Positions 53,120 through 62,893 of a DNA stretch of 64,000 nt are shown in pieces. The stretch is from Mesorhizobium sp. ORS 3324 (GTDB taxonomy: Bacteria; Pseudomonadota; Alphaproteobacteria; Rhizobiales; Rhizobiaceae), in contig LM655170.1 in NCBI GenBank assembly GCA_000824825.2, forward strand, positions 125,425-189,424, given 5' to 3'. The notes beneath the pieces were generated by a model, which ran no database searches, was not told the origin of the DNA, and saw only the letters and a list, made by a program, of their open reading frames with translations. The translations under genes were made by a program, and so were the position numbers. How positions within the stretch are numbered: position 1 is the stretch's first letter; every line of letters starts with the position of its first letter.

Positions 53120-53983
53120 ATGATCTGGCTGGACACCCTCGTGCAGGGGATCCTGCTGGGCGGGCTCTACGCGCTGTTCGCAGCGGGGCTGAGCCTCGTC
53201 TTCGGCATCATGCGGCTGGTGAATCTCGCGCATGGCGACCTTATCGTCTTTGCCGCCTATCTGGTGCTGATGGGCGTCACCTTGCTCGGCCTGTCGCCCT
53301 GGGTTGCCGCGCTGATCGCCATGCCGGCGATGTTCGCGCTCGGCTGGCTGCTGCAGGCCGCAGTGCTGAACCGGGTGCTGGGCAAGGATATCCTGCCGCC
53401 GCTTCTCGTCACGTTCGGACTGTCGGTCGCCCTGCAGAACGGGCTGCTCGAGGCCTTTTCCGCCGACAGCCGGCGGATTCCGGTAGGCGCACTGGAGGGG
53501 GCATCGCTCGATCTCGGGTTGGTGACGGTGGGGGTGATGCCGCTGATGACCTTTGCGTCCGCGATCGTCGCCATCGTGGCCTTGAACGGGCTCTTCTATC
53601 ACACCGCCCTTGGCCGTGCCTTCCGCGCCACTTCGGACGACGCCGTGACTGCGGGCCTGATGGGGATCGAGCCGAAGCGGGTCTTCGCCGTCGCCACCGG
53701 GATCGCGATGGTCGTCGTGACGCTGGCGGCGCTCTATCTCGGCATGCGGGCGAATTTCGATCCCTCGATCGGGCCGGCGCGGCTGATCTATGCCTTCGAG
53801 GCGGTGATCATCGGCGGCCTTGGCAGCCTGTGGGGAACGCTTGCCGGCGGGATCATCATCGGCGTGGCTCAGGCGGCCGGCGCGGCGGTGAATCCGGAAT
53901 GGCAGATCCTGGCAGGTCACATCGCCTTTCTGGCCGTGATGCTACTCAAGCCGCGGGGCCTGTTCCCGCGGGCGGTGGATTGA
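53120..53983 (+). CDS. ABC importer permease, LivH-like
   Basis: A 287-residue membrane protein with about eight hydrophobic segments. It has the LivH marks QGILLGGLYALFAAGLSLVF and GIMRLVNLAHGDLIVFAAY, and IGGLGSLWGTLAGGIIIGVAQ near the end. The ribosome-binding site is weak and 58 bp separate it from the previous gene, so the start is less firm than for its neighbours. Confidence 0.92.
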   Translation: MIWLDTLVQGILLGGLYALFAAGLSLVFGIMRLVNLAHGDLIVFAAYLVLMGVTLLGLSPWVAALIAMPAMFALGWLLQAAVLNRVLGKDILPPLLVTFGLSVALQNGLLEAFSADSRRIPVGALEGASLDLGLVTVGVMPLMTFASAIVAIVALNGLFYHTALGRAFRATSDDAVTAGLMGIEPKRVFAVATGIAMVVVTLAALYLGMRANFDPSIGPARLIYAFEAVIIGGLGSLWGTLAGGIIIGVAQAAGAAVNPEWQILAGHIAFLAVMLLKPRGLFPRAVD

Positions 53984-53990
53984 GGGCGGC

Positions 53991-55040
53991 ATGTATCGGC
54001 TGACAACCCGCACCCGCGCCGGAACTGCCACGCAGATCGCCGTGCTCGTTCTCGTCGTTGCCGCGATCGCCTTGCCCGCCGTGACCTCGCGCGGTGTCAT
54101 ACAGGACCTGTTCTTCATTCTCACCATGCTGACGCTGGCGCAGATCTGGAACCTGCTGGCGGGCTATGCCGGTCTTGTCTCGGTGGGCCAGCAGGCCTTC
54201 GTCGGCATCGGCGCCTATGCGATGTTCGCGGGCGTGATCCTGCTGGGCTGGAACCCGGTCCCCGCGAGCCTGCTGGGCGGCCTTGCCGCGCTGGCTCTGG
54301 CCGTTCCCACGGCCTTCTTCGCCTTCCGCCTGCAGGGCGCCTATTTCGCCATCGGCACCTGGGTGATCGCCGAGGTGACGCGGCTGCTGATCGCGCAATG
54401 GAAGGCGCTCGGCGGAGGCACCGGCACCTCTCTGCCACGCGAGGCGACCAGCAACATCATTGGCACGGATGCGATCCGGGCGCTGTTTGGCGTGCGCGAG
54501 GCGGCCGCGCGCGACATTCTCGCCTACTGGCTGGCGCTGGCGCTGGTCGTGGTCGTCACAGGCTGCATCTACTGGCTGCTGCGCAGTCGCCTCGGGCTGG
54601 CGCTTGCGGCCGCGCGCGACAATGTCGATGCGGCCCGATCGGTCGGCGTCGATGTCAGACGGCTCAAATGGGCGGTGTTTCTGATCGCCGCGGCCGCCAC
54701 CGGACTGACCGGAGCGCTGATCTTTGTGCAGACGGCCCGCATCTCGCCGGAGGCGGCCTTCGCCGTCACCGACTGGACGGCCCATGTCATCTTCATCGTC
54801 GTCATCGGCGGTATCGGCACCATCGAGGGACCCATCGTCGGGGTTCTGGTCTTCTTCGCGCTGCGTGCGGCGCTGGCCGACTATGGCAGCTGGTACCTGA
54901 TGACACTCGGCCTCGCCGCCGTCGCGGTGATGCTGTTCGCGCCGAAGGGGCTGTGGGGGCTGATTTCGGCCCGCACCGGCCTGCACCTGTTTCCGGTCCG
55001 CCGCAGGCTGGCCGGTCCGAAGATCGAGGGAGGAAATTGA
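53991..55040 (+). CDS. ABC importer permease, LivM-like
   Basis: A 349-residue membrane protein of the LivM family: IWNLLAGYAGLVSVGQQAFVGIGAYA, the FAFRLQGAYFAIGTWVIAEV segment, LAAARDNVDAARSVGVDV (ATPase contact loop) and IGGIGTIEGPIVGVLVFF. Its stop overlaps the FAD monooxygenase start (TGATG). Confidence 0.92.
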   Translation: MYRLTTRTRAGTATQIAVLVLVVAAIALPAVTSRGVIQDLFFILTMLTLAQIWNLLAGYAGLVSVGQQAFVGIGAYAMFAGVILLGWNPVPASLLGGLAALALAVPTAFFAFRLQGAYFAIGTWVIAEVTRLLIAQWKALGGGTGTSLPREATSNIIGTDAIRALFGVREAAARDILAYWLALALVVVVTGCIYWLLRSRLGLALAAARDNVDAARSVGVDVRRLKWAVFLIAAAATGLTGALIFVQTARISPEAAFAVTDWTAHVIFIVVIGGIGTIEGPIVGVLVFFALRAALADYGSWYLMTLGLAAVAVMLFAPKGLWGLISARTGLHLFPVRRRLAGPKIEGGN

Positions 55041-56794
55041 TGGCGGATATCGAAACCGACGTGCTGATCGTGGGCACGGGCCCTGCCGGCTCGGCCACGG
55101 CGGCACTTCTCGCCAGTTCCGGCGTGGCCAACATGGTCGTGAACCGCTACCGCTGGCTGGCGAATACGCCGCGCGCCCACATTACCAACCAGCGCACCAT
55201 GGAGGTGCTGCGCGACCTCGGACCGGAGGTCGAGGCCGAGGCCGTGATGCACGCCTCGCCGCAGGAACTGATGGGCGAGAACGTGTTCTGCGAAAGTCTG
55301 GCCGGCGAAGAGCTTGGCCGCATGAAAAGCTGGGGCACGGACCCGCTCTCCAAGGCCGAACATCTCCAGTCGTCGCCGTCCTTCATGAACGATCTGCCCC
55401 AGACCTTCATGGAGCCGATCCTGTTCAAGACGGCGTGCGCTCGCGGCACGCAGGCGCGCATGAGCACCGAATATGTCAGCCATGTCCAGGATGCGGACGG
55501 CGTCACCACGACCTGCCGCGACCGGCTGTCGGGCAGGGATTTCACCGTGCGGTCGAAATTCCTCGTCGGCGCCGATGGCGGCAACTCGCTGGTGGCCGAG
55601 CATCTGGGCCTGCCGTTCGAGGGCAAGATGGGCGTCGGCGGGTCGATGAACATCCTGTTCCGGGCCGATCTTTCAAAATACGTCGCTCACCGGCCGAGCG
55701 TCCTCTACTGGGTCATGCAGCCCGGTGCCGATGTCGGCGGCATCGGCATGGGTCTCGTTCGCATGGTACGCCCATGGAACGAGTGGCTCATCGTCTGGGG
55801 CTACGACATCAACCAGCCGCCGCCCGATGTGACGCCGGAACTGGCTACCGGCGTCGCACGCCAGCTGGTCGGAGATCCCGAGCTCGAGATCGAGCTTCTG
55901 GGCGCCAACACCTGGACGGTGAACAACTGTTTCGCCACGCACATGCACAAGGGGCGGGTGTTCATCATGGGCGACGCCGCGCACCGGCATCCGCCCTCGA
56001 ACGGGCTCGGCTCCAACACGTCGATCCAGGACGGCTTCAACCTTGCCTGGAAACTCGCCAAGGTGGTCAAGGGGCAGGCGGGCATAGGGCTTCTGGAAAG
56101 CTATTCGGCCGAGCGCGCGCCGATCGCGCGCCAGATCGTGACGCGCGCCAACCAGTCGATCGCCGAATTCGGCCCGATCTTCGAGGCGCTCGGCATGGAT
56201 GGCGGCGTCGATCACGACAAGATCCAGAGGAACATGGAGGCCCGCGCGGACGCCACTGCGGCGGCCGAGGCGCAGCGCGAGGCGCTGCGCAAGGCCATTG
56301 CCTTTAAGAAATACGAGTTCGACGCCCATGGCGTCGAGATGAACCAGCGCTATGCGTCGGGCGCCGTGGTGACCGACGGCCAGCGCGAGCCGGCTTTCGA
56401 GAAGGATCGCGAGCTGCATTATGCGCCCACGACCTGGCCCGGCGCGCGCCTGCCGCATGTCTGGGTCTTTGAGCGCTCGGGCCGGAAGGTTTCGACGCTC
56501 GACCTTTGCGGACATGGCGAGTTCACGCTGTTGACCGGGATTGGCGGCGAGGCGTGGGGCGCCGCTGCGGAGACGGTCGCCGCCGAACTCGGCTTGCAGA
56601 TCCGCGTCCATGTGATCGGCCCGCGCCGCGCGATCGAGGACCACACCGGCGACTGGGCGCGCGCACGCGAAATCGGCGACGCAGGCTGCCTGATCGTGCG
56701 TCCCGACCACCACGTCGCCTGGCGCACCGAAAGGCTGGCGGCCGATCCCGCAATCGAACTGCGCCGGGTCTTCAAATCCGTTCTGGCGCGCTGA
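55040..56794 (+). CDS. FAD-dependent phenol/resorcinol-type hydroxylase
   Basis: A 584-residue single-component flavoprotein monooxygenase of the PheA/TfdB type. It has the ADP-binding GTGPAGSATAALLAS, a central FLVGADGGNSLVAEHLGL (DG motif), the FIMGDAAHRHPPSNGLGSNT motif (GD, ribityl site) and a thioredoxin-like C-terminal domain (about 440-584). It would hydroxylate a phenolic ring with NAD(P)H and O2. In this operon a resorcinol or related phenol giving hydroxyquinol is the likely reaction. The start has GGGAGGAAA upstream and is coupled to the permease. Confidence 0.9.
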   Translation: MADIETDVLIVGTGPAGSATAALLASSGVANMVVNRYRWLANTPRAHITNQRTMEVLRDLGPEVEAEAVMHASPQELMGENVFCESLAGEELGRMKSWGTDPLSKAEHLQSSPSFMNDLPQTFMEPILFKTACARGTQARMSTEYVSHVQDADGVTTTCRDRLSGRDFTVRSKFLVGADGGNSLVAEHLGLPFEGKMGVGGSMNILFRADLSKYVAHRPSVLYWVMQPGADVGGIGMGLVRMVRPWNEWLIVWGYDINQPPPDVTPELATGVARQLVGDPELEIELLGANTWTVNNCFATHMHKGRVFIMGDAAHRHPPSNGLGSNTSIQDGFNLAWKLAKVVKGQAGIGLLESYSAERAPIARQIVTRANQSIAEFGPIFEALGMDGGVDHDKIQRNMEARADATAAAEAQREALRKAIAFKKYEFDAHGVEMNQRYASGAVVTDGQREPAFEKDRELHYAPTTWPGARLPHVWVFERSGRKVSTLDLCGHGEFTLLTGIGGEAWGAAAETVAAELGLQIRVHVIGPRRAIEDHTGDWARAREIGDAGCLIVRPDHHVAWRTERLAADPAIELRRVFKSVLAR

Positions 56795-56804
56795 GGAGGG
56801 TCAC

Positions 56805-57692
56805 ATGATCGACGAACACGAACACGGCTATTTCACCGAGCCCAACTCGGCGGAAGTCGTCGTGGCGCGCAACAAGAACGCCAAGGACCAGCGACTTGCC
56901 CAGGTCATGGAGGTCATCACCCGCAAGCTGCACGAGGCGGTGAAGGAGATCGAGCCGACGCAGGAGGAATGGTTCAGCGCGATCATGTTCCTGACGCGGA
57001 CGGGCCAGATCTGCAACGAGTGGCGGCAGGAGTACATCCTTTTGTCGGATATCCTCGGCGTCTCGATGCTGGTCGATGCGATCAACAACCGCAAGCCGTC
57101 GGGCGCCTCGGAATCCACCGTGCTGGGCCCATTCCATGTCGCCGACGCGCCCGAACTGCCGATGGGCTCGAACATCTGCCTCGACCAGAAGGGCGAGCCG
57201 ATGTTCGTGCACGGCCGCATCCTCGACACCGAGGGCAACCCGATCGCGGGCGCCAAGATCGATGTCTGGCAGGCCAATGACGAAGGCTTCTACGACGTGC
57301 AACAGAAGGGCATCCAGCCCGATTTCAACCTGCGCGGCGTCTTCCGCACCGGCGCGGACGGACGCTACTGGTTTCGCGGCGCAAAGCCCAAATACTACCC
57401 CATCCCGGATGACGGGCCGGTCGGCAAGCTGCTCGGCGCGCTGGGCCGCCACCCCTATCGCCCGGCGCATCTCCACTACATCGTCGAAGCAGAAGGCTTC
57501 GATGCGCTGACCACGCACATCTTTGACCCGGACGACCCGTATATCCATACGGACGCCGTCTTCGGCGTGAAGCAGAGCCTGCTCGCCCAGTTCCGCAAGG
57601 TCGAGGACGCCGAGGCCGCCGCCAAGGCCGATGTTGCGGCCCCGTTCTATGACGTCGAGTTCGATTTCGTGCTTTCGCGAAAGAAGAAGTGA
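56805..57692 (+). CDS. Intradiol ring-cleavage dioxygenase (hydroxyquinol 1,2-dioxygenase type) 2
   Basis: A 295-residue Fe(III) dioxygenase, paralogous to the one at 46695. It has a helical linker domain (about 20-100), ESTVLGPFHVADAPELPMGS (hydroxyquinol-dioxygenase style), VWQANDEGFYDVQ (Tyr ligand), PKYYPIPDDGPVG (Tyr ligand) and RPAHLHYIVEAEGF (two His ligands). It follows the FAD hydroxylase by 10 bp with GAGGAGGG upstream, so the hydroxylase-dioxygenase pair is likely the core of hydroxyquinol formation and cleavage. Its 3' end overlaps the convergent MucR-like gene by 46 bp. Confidence 0.92.
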   Translation: MIDEHEHGYFTEPNSAEVVVARNKNAKDQRLAQVMEVITRKLHEAVKEIEPTQEEWFSAIMFLTRTGQICNEWRQEYILLSDILGVSMLVDAINNRKPSGASESTVLGPFHVADAPELPMGSNICLDQKGEPMFVHGRILDTEGNPIAGAKIDVWQANDEGFYDVQQKGIQPDFNLRGVFRTGADGRYWFRGAKPKYYPIPDDGPVGKLLGALGRHPYRPAHLHYIVEAEGFDALTTHIFDPDDPYIHTDAVFGVKQSLLAQFRKVEDAEAAAKADVAAPFYDVEFDFVLSRKKK

Positions 57693-58201
57693 CCCGCCGC
57701 GCCGCGGGCGACGCCGCTGTTATCACCGGTAAAGCGGACACCGGCCTCGTCTTGGTCAACTCTTGTTTTGCTGGCCGCGGGCCTTTTCGGTTCCTGCGGC
57801 TTCCGTCCCAGGCCAAATTTTTTTGCCAGGAGCGAGCGTGATGCAGCGTAGTTTGGAGCTACCATTGGGTAGTCGGAGGACAGGCTCCATCTTGCGCGAT
57901 ACTCGTCCGGTGATAGACCGTACCTCGCTCGCAGGTGGCGCTTCAGGGTTTTGAACTTTTTGCCGCTCTCCAGCGAGATGATGAAATCCGGCGTAACGGA
58001 TTTCCTGATTGGAACCGCTGGCTTCAACGGCTCCATCCTAGCTTTCGCCTGATGGTCGGATCGCAGCAAATCGAAAGACTGGTAGATCTGGTGGATCACG
58101 ACTGGCAGTTCGCCTGCCGGAACAAGGTTGTTCGAAACATATGCGGAAACCACGTCTGCCATGACTTTCAAAATGGCATCTTTCGAGCCGTTGTCGGTCA
58201 T
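57647..58201 (-). CDS. MucR/Ros-like regulator lacking most zinc ligands
   Basis: A 184-residue MucR/Ros-family DNA-binding protein (AILKVMADVVSAYVSNN, GKKFKTLKRHL, YGLSPDEYRARWSL, DYPMVAPNYA). Ros uses Cys-Cys-His-His; here both Cys positions are Ser (IISLESGKKF) and the last His is replaced (RARYG), leaving only the KRH His. Zinc-independent Ros homologues are known from Mesorhizobium, so it may still bind DNA. It is about 40 residues longer than usual, with an unusual tail (SGVARGAAGHFFFRES) reading antisense through the end of the dioxygenase gene. Start 58201 has GAGGAG upstream. Confidence 0.87.
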   Translation of the reverse strand: MTDNGSKDAILKVMADVVSAYVSNNLVPAGELPVVIHQIYQSFDLLRSDHQAKARMEPLKPAVPIRKSVTPDFIISLESGKKFKTLKRHLRARYGLSPDEYRARWSLSSDYPMVAPNYAASRSLLAKKFGLGRKPQEPKRPAASKTRVDQDEAGVRFTGDNSGVARGAAGHFFFRESTKSNSTS

Positions 58202-58233
58202 TTCTCTCTCCTCTGATTGACCGTGCATCTTGT

Positions 58234-59733
58234 TCACTGCGCCACGGCTCTCGACGCGAAGCGTGGCCCAGTCGTGACGTCTATGATCTCGGGTGTCGTG
58301 CTATCGACGACGCCGTCCCAGCCGCCGCCGAGCGCCTTGTTGAGAGCGACGTAGTCGGTGGCGATCGACACCCGGCTCTGCAGCAGCGAGTCCTCCGCCG
58401 AATACGCTGAACGCTCGGCATCCAGCACATCGAGGAGATTTGCCTCGCCGGCCTTGTAGAGAGTGCGCTCCAGTTGCGCAGCGTCCGCGTAGGATTTCGC
58501 GGAGGAGGCGAGCTTGCCGTTCCTGATGCGCTCCTGCGACAGCGAAACCGTGGCGTTCTCAACGTCTTCCAGCGCGGTCAGGACCGAGGTTTTGTAGGCG
58601 ACGAAATACTGGTCGCGCTGAGCCTTGGCGACGTCGACGGCCGCCCGCAGCTGGCCGCCATTGTACAACGGCACGCTGAGCGTCGGTCCGAACGACCAGC
58701 CTATGGTGGAGTTCTTGCCGAGATCGCCGAGCTTGAGAGACGTGGTGCTGATGTCGCCGGTCAGGCTGACGCTCGGATAGCGCGCCGCCTCGGCTTGGCC
58801 GATCTTGGCGGTGGACTGTGCATACTGGCGCTCGGCCATGCGCACGTCCGGACGGGTGAGCAGGATGTCGGCCGGGATGCCGGTCGGGATCGGCAGGCGG
58901 GGCGCTGGGATCGGCTTGGCGCGCTTCAGCCGCTCTGTAAGGGCCGTGGGCGGCCGGCCGGTCAGCACCGAAAGCCGGTGCACGGCTTCGGCGTAGCCTG
59001 CGTCCAGCGTCGGAATGCCTGCTTCCGTGCCGCTGGCCTGCCCTTCGGCCTTGGCCACATCTGCCGCCGTCGCGGTGCCTGCCAGGGCCATCGTGCGGGT
59101 AAGCTCCGCGGTCTGCCTTTGTGACGCAGCCGAGCGCCGGGCCAGCGCGATGCGGGTTTGATAGCCACGCGCCTGGACATAGTTCGAGGCGACATCGCCG
59201 ACCAGGGTCAGTAGGGTCGAGCGCAGGCTCTCCTCGGAAGCGTCCAAGCCGTAGCTGGCCGCCTCGACGCTGCGGCGGTTGGCGCCGAAGAGGTCAAGTT
59301 CCCAGCTGGCATCGAAGCCTGCCTGATACTGGTCATAGGTTGTGCTGGTAGCCGTACCCGAGCTGGTTGCTGCGGTCCTGTTGCGGGTGGCCGAGGCCGA
59401 ACCGTTGGCGGATGGGAGCAATGTCCCGACCGATTGACGATAACTCGCCCGCGCCTCGCGGATCTTGGCCTTGGCGGTGGCGACATCGAGATTGCCGGCA
59501 ACCGCTTCCTCCATGAGCGCGTTCAGCTCGGGATCGCGCAGGCGCTGCCACCACTTCGACAACTGCGCCGGCTTCGCCGGTTTTGCCGCCTTCTGCCCGC
59601 TCCAACTCGCCGGCATTGCCACAAGAGGCTTCTGGTAATCCGGACCGACGACGCAACCCGAGAGCAGCGCAGCGGCAAACGCGGGCAAAAGAAGCCCCTT
59701 CGCGGTCACGAGACCGCGTTCAAAACCTGGCAT
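58234..59733 (-). CDS. RND efflux outer-membrane channel (NodT/OprM family)
   Basis: A 499-residue TolC-like lipoprotein. Signal peptide with lipobox LLSGC, then VGPDYQKPLVAMPASW, the NodT/OprM start. Two helical repeats follow (NLDVATAKAKIREARASYRQ and AVDVAKAQRDQYFVAYKTSVLTALEDVENA). It provides the outer-membrane duct for the RND pump encoded just upstream on the same strand (12-bp gap). Confidence 0.93.
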   Translation of the reverse strand: MPGFERGLVTAKGLLLPAFAAALLSGCVVGPDYQKPLVAMPASWSGQKAAKPAKPAQLSKWWQRLRDPELNALMEEAVAGNLDVATAKAKIREARASYRQSVGTLLPSANGSASATRNRTAATSSGTATSTTYDQYQAGFDASWELDLFGANRRSVEAASYGLDASEESLRSTLLTLVGDVASNYVQARGYQTRIALARRSAASQRQTAELTRTMALAGTATAADVAKAEGQASGTEAGIPTLDAGYAEAVHRLSVLTGRPPTALTERLKRAKPIPAPRLPIPTGIPADILLTRPDVRMAERQYAQSTAKIGQAEAARYPSVSLTGDISTTSLKLGDLGKNSTIGWSFGPTLSVPLYNGGQLRAAVDVAKAQRDQYFVAYKTSVLTALEDVENATVSLSQERIRNGKLASSAKSYADAAQLERTLYKAGEANLLDVLDAERSAYSAEDSLLQSRVSIATDYVALNKALGGGWDGVVDSTTPEIIDVTTGPRFASRAVAQ

Positions 59734-59745
59734 CGAAAGAAACCT

Positions 59746-62700
59746 CTATTCTTGAGTGGCTGTGGCTTGTGTCCCGCTCGTATCCTGCTTGGCCGCCTTG
59801 CCCTTGAAGATGCGGCGCACCGTGACGAAGAGAAGCGGCACCAGGAAGACGCCGATCACAGTCGCCGCGATCATGCCGCCCATCACGCCGATGCCGACCG
59901 AGTTCTGCGCCCCGGAACCCGCGCCGCTGGCGATCGCCAAGGGCGTGACGCCGAGGATGAAGGCCAGCGACGTCATCAGAATCGGCCGCAGGCGTTGCCG
60001 CGCCGCTTCGAGCGTGGCTTCGACCAGTCCCATTCCGGCCGCCTGCCGCTCGATGGCGAACTCAACGATGAGGATGGCGTTCTTGGCGGCAAGACCGATC
60101 GTGGTAAGCTGTCCGACCTTGAAATAGACGTCGTTGGTCTGGCCAAAGAGGGTGGCCGCCGCCAGCGCGCCGAAGATGCCGATCGGCACCGACAGCATGA
60201 CCGCGAACGGGATCGACCAGCTTTCGTAGAGCGCTGCCAGGCACAGGAACACGACCAGCGCCGAAATCGCGTAGAGCGACATCGCCTGGTTGCCGGAAAG
60301 CTTCTCCTGATGCGACAGGCCGGTCCATTCATGCGAATATCCGGCGGGCAGTTGCGCGACCAATTTGTCGATCTCGTCCATCGCCGCGCCCGAGCTTTGG
60401 CCTGCGGCCGCGGCGCCCTGGATCTCGACCGCCGCCGAGCCGTTGTAGCGTTCGAGGCGAGGCGATCCGTAGGTCCAGTGACTGGAGGCGAAGGCCGAGA
60501 ACGGCACCATGGCGCCGCCGGAGTTGCGGACCTGCCATTTGTCGAGATCTTCCGGCTGCATGCGGAAATCCGCGTCGGATTGCAGATAGACCGGCTTCAC
60601 CCGTCCCCGATCGATAAAGTCGTTGACGTAGTCGCTGCCCCAGGCGCTCGACAGCGTGTTGTTGATGTCGGCGAGGCTGATGCCCAGCGCGCTGGCCTTT
60701 TCCTGGTCGATATCAACCGAAAATTGCGGCTGGTCCTCCTGGCCGTTGGGGCGTGTGTTGGCGAGCAGCGTGCTCTTCGCGGCCAAGCCGAGAAGCTGGT
60801 TGCGCGTCTGGATCAACGCCTCATGGCCGGCGCCATTGACATCCTGGAGGTAGAAATCGAAGCCGTTGGTGTTGCCGAAACCCTGGATGGCGGGTGGGGC
60901 GAGGGCGAAGACCTGAGCATCCCTGATCTTGGAGAAGGCGGCCATGGCGCGGCCGGCGACCGCAGACACGGAAAGAGCCGAGGTCTTGCGCTGGTCGAAA
61001 TCCTTCATCCGCACGAAGGCGATGCCGACATTCTGCCCGGAGCCGCCGAAGCCGAAGCCGGAAGCCGTGAACACGCCTTCGACCGCGTCCTTCTCTTCGT
61101 TGAGATAGTGGTCGGTCACCTCAGCCAGCACGTGCTGGGTGCGGTCCTGCGTCGCGCCGGCCGGCAGTGAAGCGCTGGTGATCAGGATGCCCTGATCCTC
61201 ATCCGGCAGGAACGAGCTCGGCAGCCGGGCGAACATCCAGCCCATGGCGATGACGACCGCCAGGAACACGGCAAGGAAGCGCCACGACCGATTGATGATG
61301 CCGTGCGAGCCGTCCCGATAGGCGATCGTGCCGCGGTCGAAGAGACGGTTGAACCAGCCGAACGGCCCCCTCTGCGTCGCATGGTCCTTTGGCGCACGCA
61401 GGATGGTGGCGCAGAGCGCCGGCGTCAGCACCAGTGCCACCAGCACGGAAAGCACCATTGCCGAAACGATGGTGACCGAGAACTGCCGGTAGATGATGCC
61501 GGTGGAGCCGCCGAAGAAGGCCATCGGCACGAAGACTGCCGACAGCACGGTGGCGATGCCGATCAGCGCGCCGGTGATCTCGTTCATCGATTTGCGCGTC
61601 GCCTCTTTCGGCGGCAGGCCTTCCTCGTGCATGACGCGCTCGACATTCTCGACCACGACGATAGCGTCGTCGACAAGCAGGCCAATGGCCAGAACCATGG
61701 CGAACATGGTGAGCGTGTTGATCGAATAGCCGAAGAAGGAGAGCACGCCGAATGTGCCGAGCAGCACCACCGGCACGGCGATCGTCGGGATGATGGTGGC
61801 GCGCAGGTTCTGCAGGAACAGAAGCATCACCAGGAACACGAGCACGATCGCTTCGGCGAGCGTCTTCACCACTTCCTCGATCGAAAGCCGCACGAAGGGC
61901 GAGGTGTCGTACGGGTAGACGACCTCGACGCCTTGCGGGAAGGTCGAGCTCAGGCGATTGATCGTCGCGCGCACCGCTTCCGCCGTGTTGATCGCGTTGG
62001 CGCCGGTCGCCAGGCTGACGGCGACGCCGGCGGCCGGCTTGCCGTTGTAATGGGCTTGGGTGGTGTAGCTTTCGGCGCCGATCTCGACGTTGGCGACATC
62101 GTTCAGCCGCACCAGCGAGCCGTCGGTATTGCTCTTCAGGATGATGTTGCGGAACTGTTCGGCGGTCTGCAGCCGGCTCTTCGCCGTCACCGTGGCGTTG
62201 AGCTGTTGGCCCTTGCGCGCCGGCAGGCCGCCGAGCTGGCCGGCCGAGACCTGTGTGTTCTGCGCCTCGACGGCCGTGGCGACATCGCTCGGCATCAGCG
62301 CGTATTGCGCTAGTTTGTCCGGGTCGAGCCAGATGCGCATGGCATAGCCGGAGCCGAAAAGCTGCGTCGATCCGACGCCTTCGACGCGTTTCAGCGTGTC
62401 GTTGACGGTTGAGTTGACATAGTCCGCGAGGTCGGTCGAGTTCATCTTGCCGTCGCTGGAGACGAAGCCGATGACCATCAGGAAGCCGGTCGAGGATTTG
62501 GAGACGGTGATGCCCTTGCTCTGCACGACCTGCGGCAGCTGCGACTGCACAAGCTGCAGCTTGTTCTGCGTCTGCACCTGGGCGGTGTCCGCGTTGGCGC
62601 CGCTGGTGAAGGTCAGCGTGATCGAGGCCTGTCCGGTCGATGTCGAGGTCGCCGTCATGTAGTCGAGATTGTCGATACCGGTCATGCCCTGTTCGATGAC

Positions 62701-62889
62701 CTTGGTCACCGAATTCTCCACCGTCTGGGCGTCGGCGCCGGGATAGCTGGCGCTGATGTTCACCGTGGTGGGCGCAATCTGGGGATATTGCGAGATCGGC
62801 AGGTTACGCAGCGCGAGCAGGCCGCCCAACATGATCACGATGGCGATCACCCAGGCGAAGATCGGCCGGTTGATGAAGAAGGTCGACAT
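59746..62889 (-). CDS. RND multidrug efflux transporter (AcrB/MexB type)
   Basis: A 1047-residue inner-membrane pump of the HAE1 RND family. It starts [20 protein letters not shown] and has 12 TM helices with two large periplasmic loops. The proton-relay region [20 protein letters not shown] (two Asp) lies near residue 405, and the C-terminal [20 protein letters not shown] near residue 965. Start 62889 is the family start; an extension to 62949 overlaps the adaptor gene. It expels hydrophobic or aromatic compounds with the adaptor and outer-membrane channel. Confidence 0.95.
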   Translation of the reverse strand: MSTFFINRPIFAWVIAIVIMLGGLLALRNLPISQYPQIAPTTVNISASYPGADAQTVENSVTKVIEQGMTGIDNLDYMTATSTSTGQASITLTFTSGANADTAQVQTQNKLQLVQSQLPQVVQSKGITVSKSSTGFLMVIGFVSSDGKMNSTDLADYVNSTVNDTLKRVEGVGSTQLFGSGYAMRIWLDPDKLAQYALMPSDVATAVEAQNTQVSAGQLGGLPARKGQQLNATVTAKSRLQTAEQFRNIILKSNTDGSLVRLNDVANVEIGAESYTTQAHYNGKPAAGVAVSLATGANAINTAEAVRATINRLSSTFPQGVEVVYPYDTSPFVRLSIEEVVKTLAEAIVLVFLVMLLFLQNLRATIIPTIAVPVVLLGTFGVLSFFGYSINTLTMFAMVLAIGLLVDDAIVVVENVERVMHEEGLPPKEATRKSMNEITGALIGIATVLSAVFVPMAFFGGSTGIIYRQFSVTIVSAMVLSVLVALVLTPALCATILRAPKDHATQRGPFGWFNRLFDRGTIAYRDGSHGIINRSWRFLAVFLAVVIAMGWMFARLPSSFLPDEDQGILITSASLPAGATQDRTQHVLAEVTDHYLNEEKDAVEGVFTASGFGFGGSGQNVGIAFVRMKDFDQRKTSALSVSAVAGRAMAAFSKIRDAQVFALAPPAIQGFGNTNGFDFYLQDVNGAGHEALIQTRNQLLGLAAKSTLLANTRPNGQEDQPQFSVDIDQEKASALGISLADINNTLSSAWGSDYVNDFIDRGRVKPVYLQSDADFRMQPEDLDKWQVRNSGGAMVPFSAFASSHWTYGSPRLERYNGSAAVEIQGAAAAGQSSGAAMDEIDKLVAQLPAGYSHEWTGLSHQEKLSGNQAMSLYAISALVVFLCLAALYESWSIPFAVMLSVPIGIFGALAAATLFGQTNDVYFKVGQLTTIGLAAKNAILIVEFAIERQAAGMGLVEATLEAARQRLRPILMTSLAFILGVTPLAIASGAGSGAQNSVGIGVMGGMIAATVIGVFLVPLLFVTVRRIFKGKAAKQDTSGTQATATQE

Positions 62890-62893
62890 CGCC

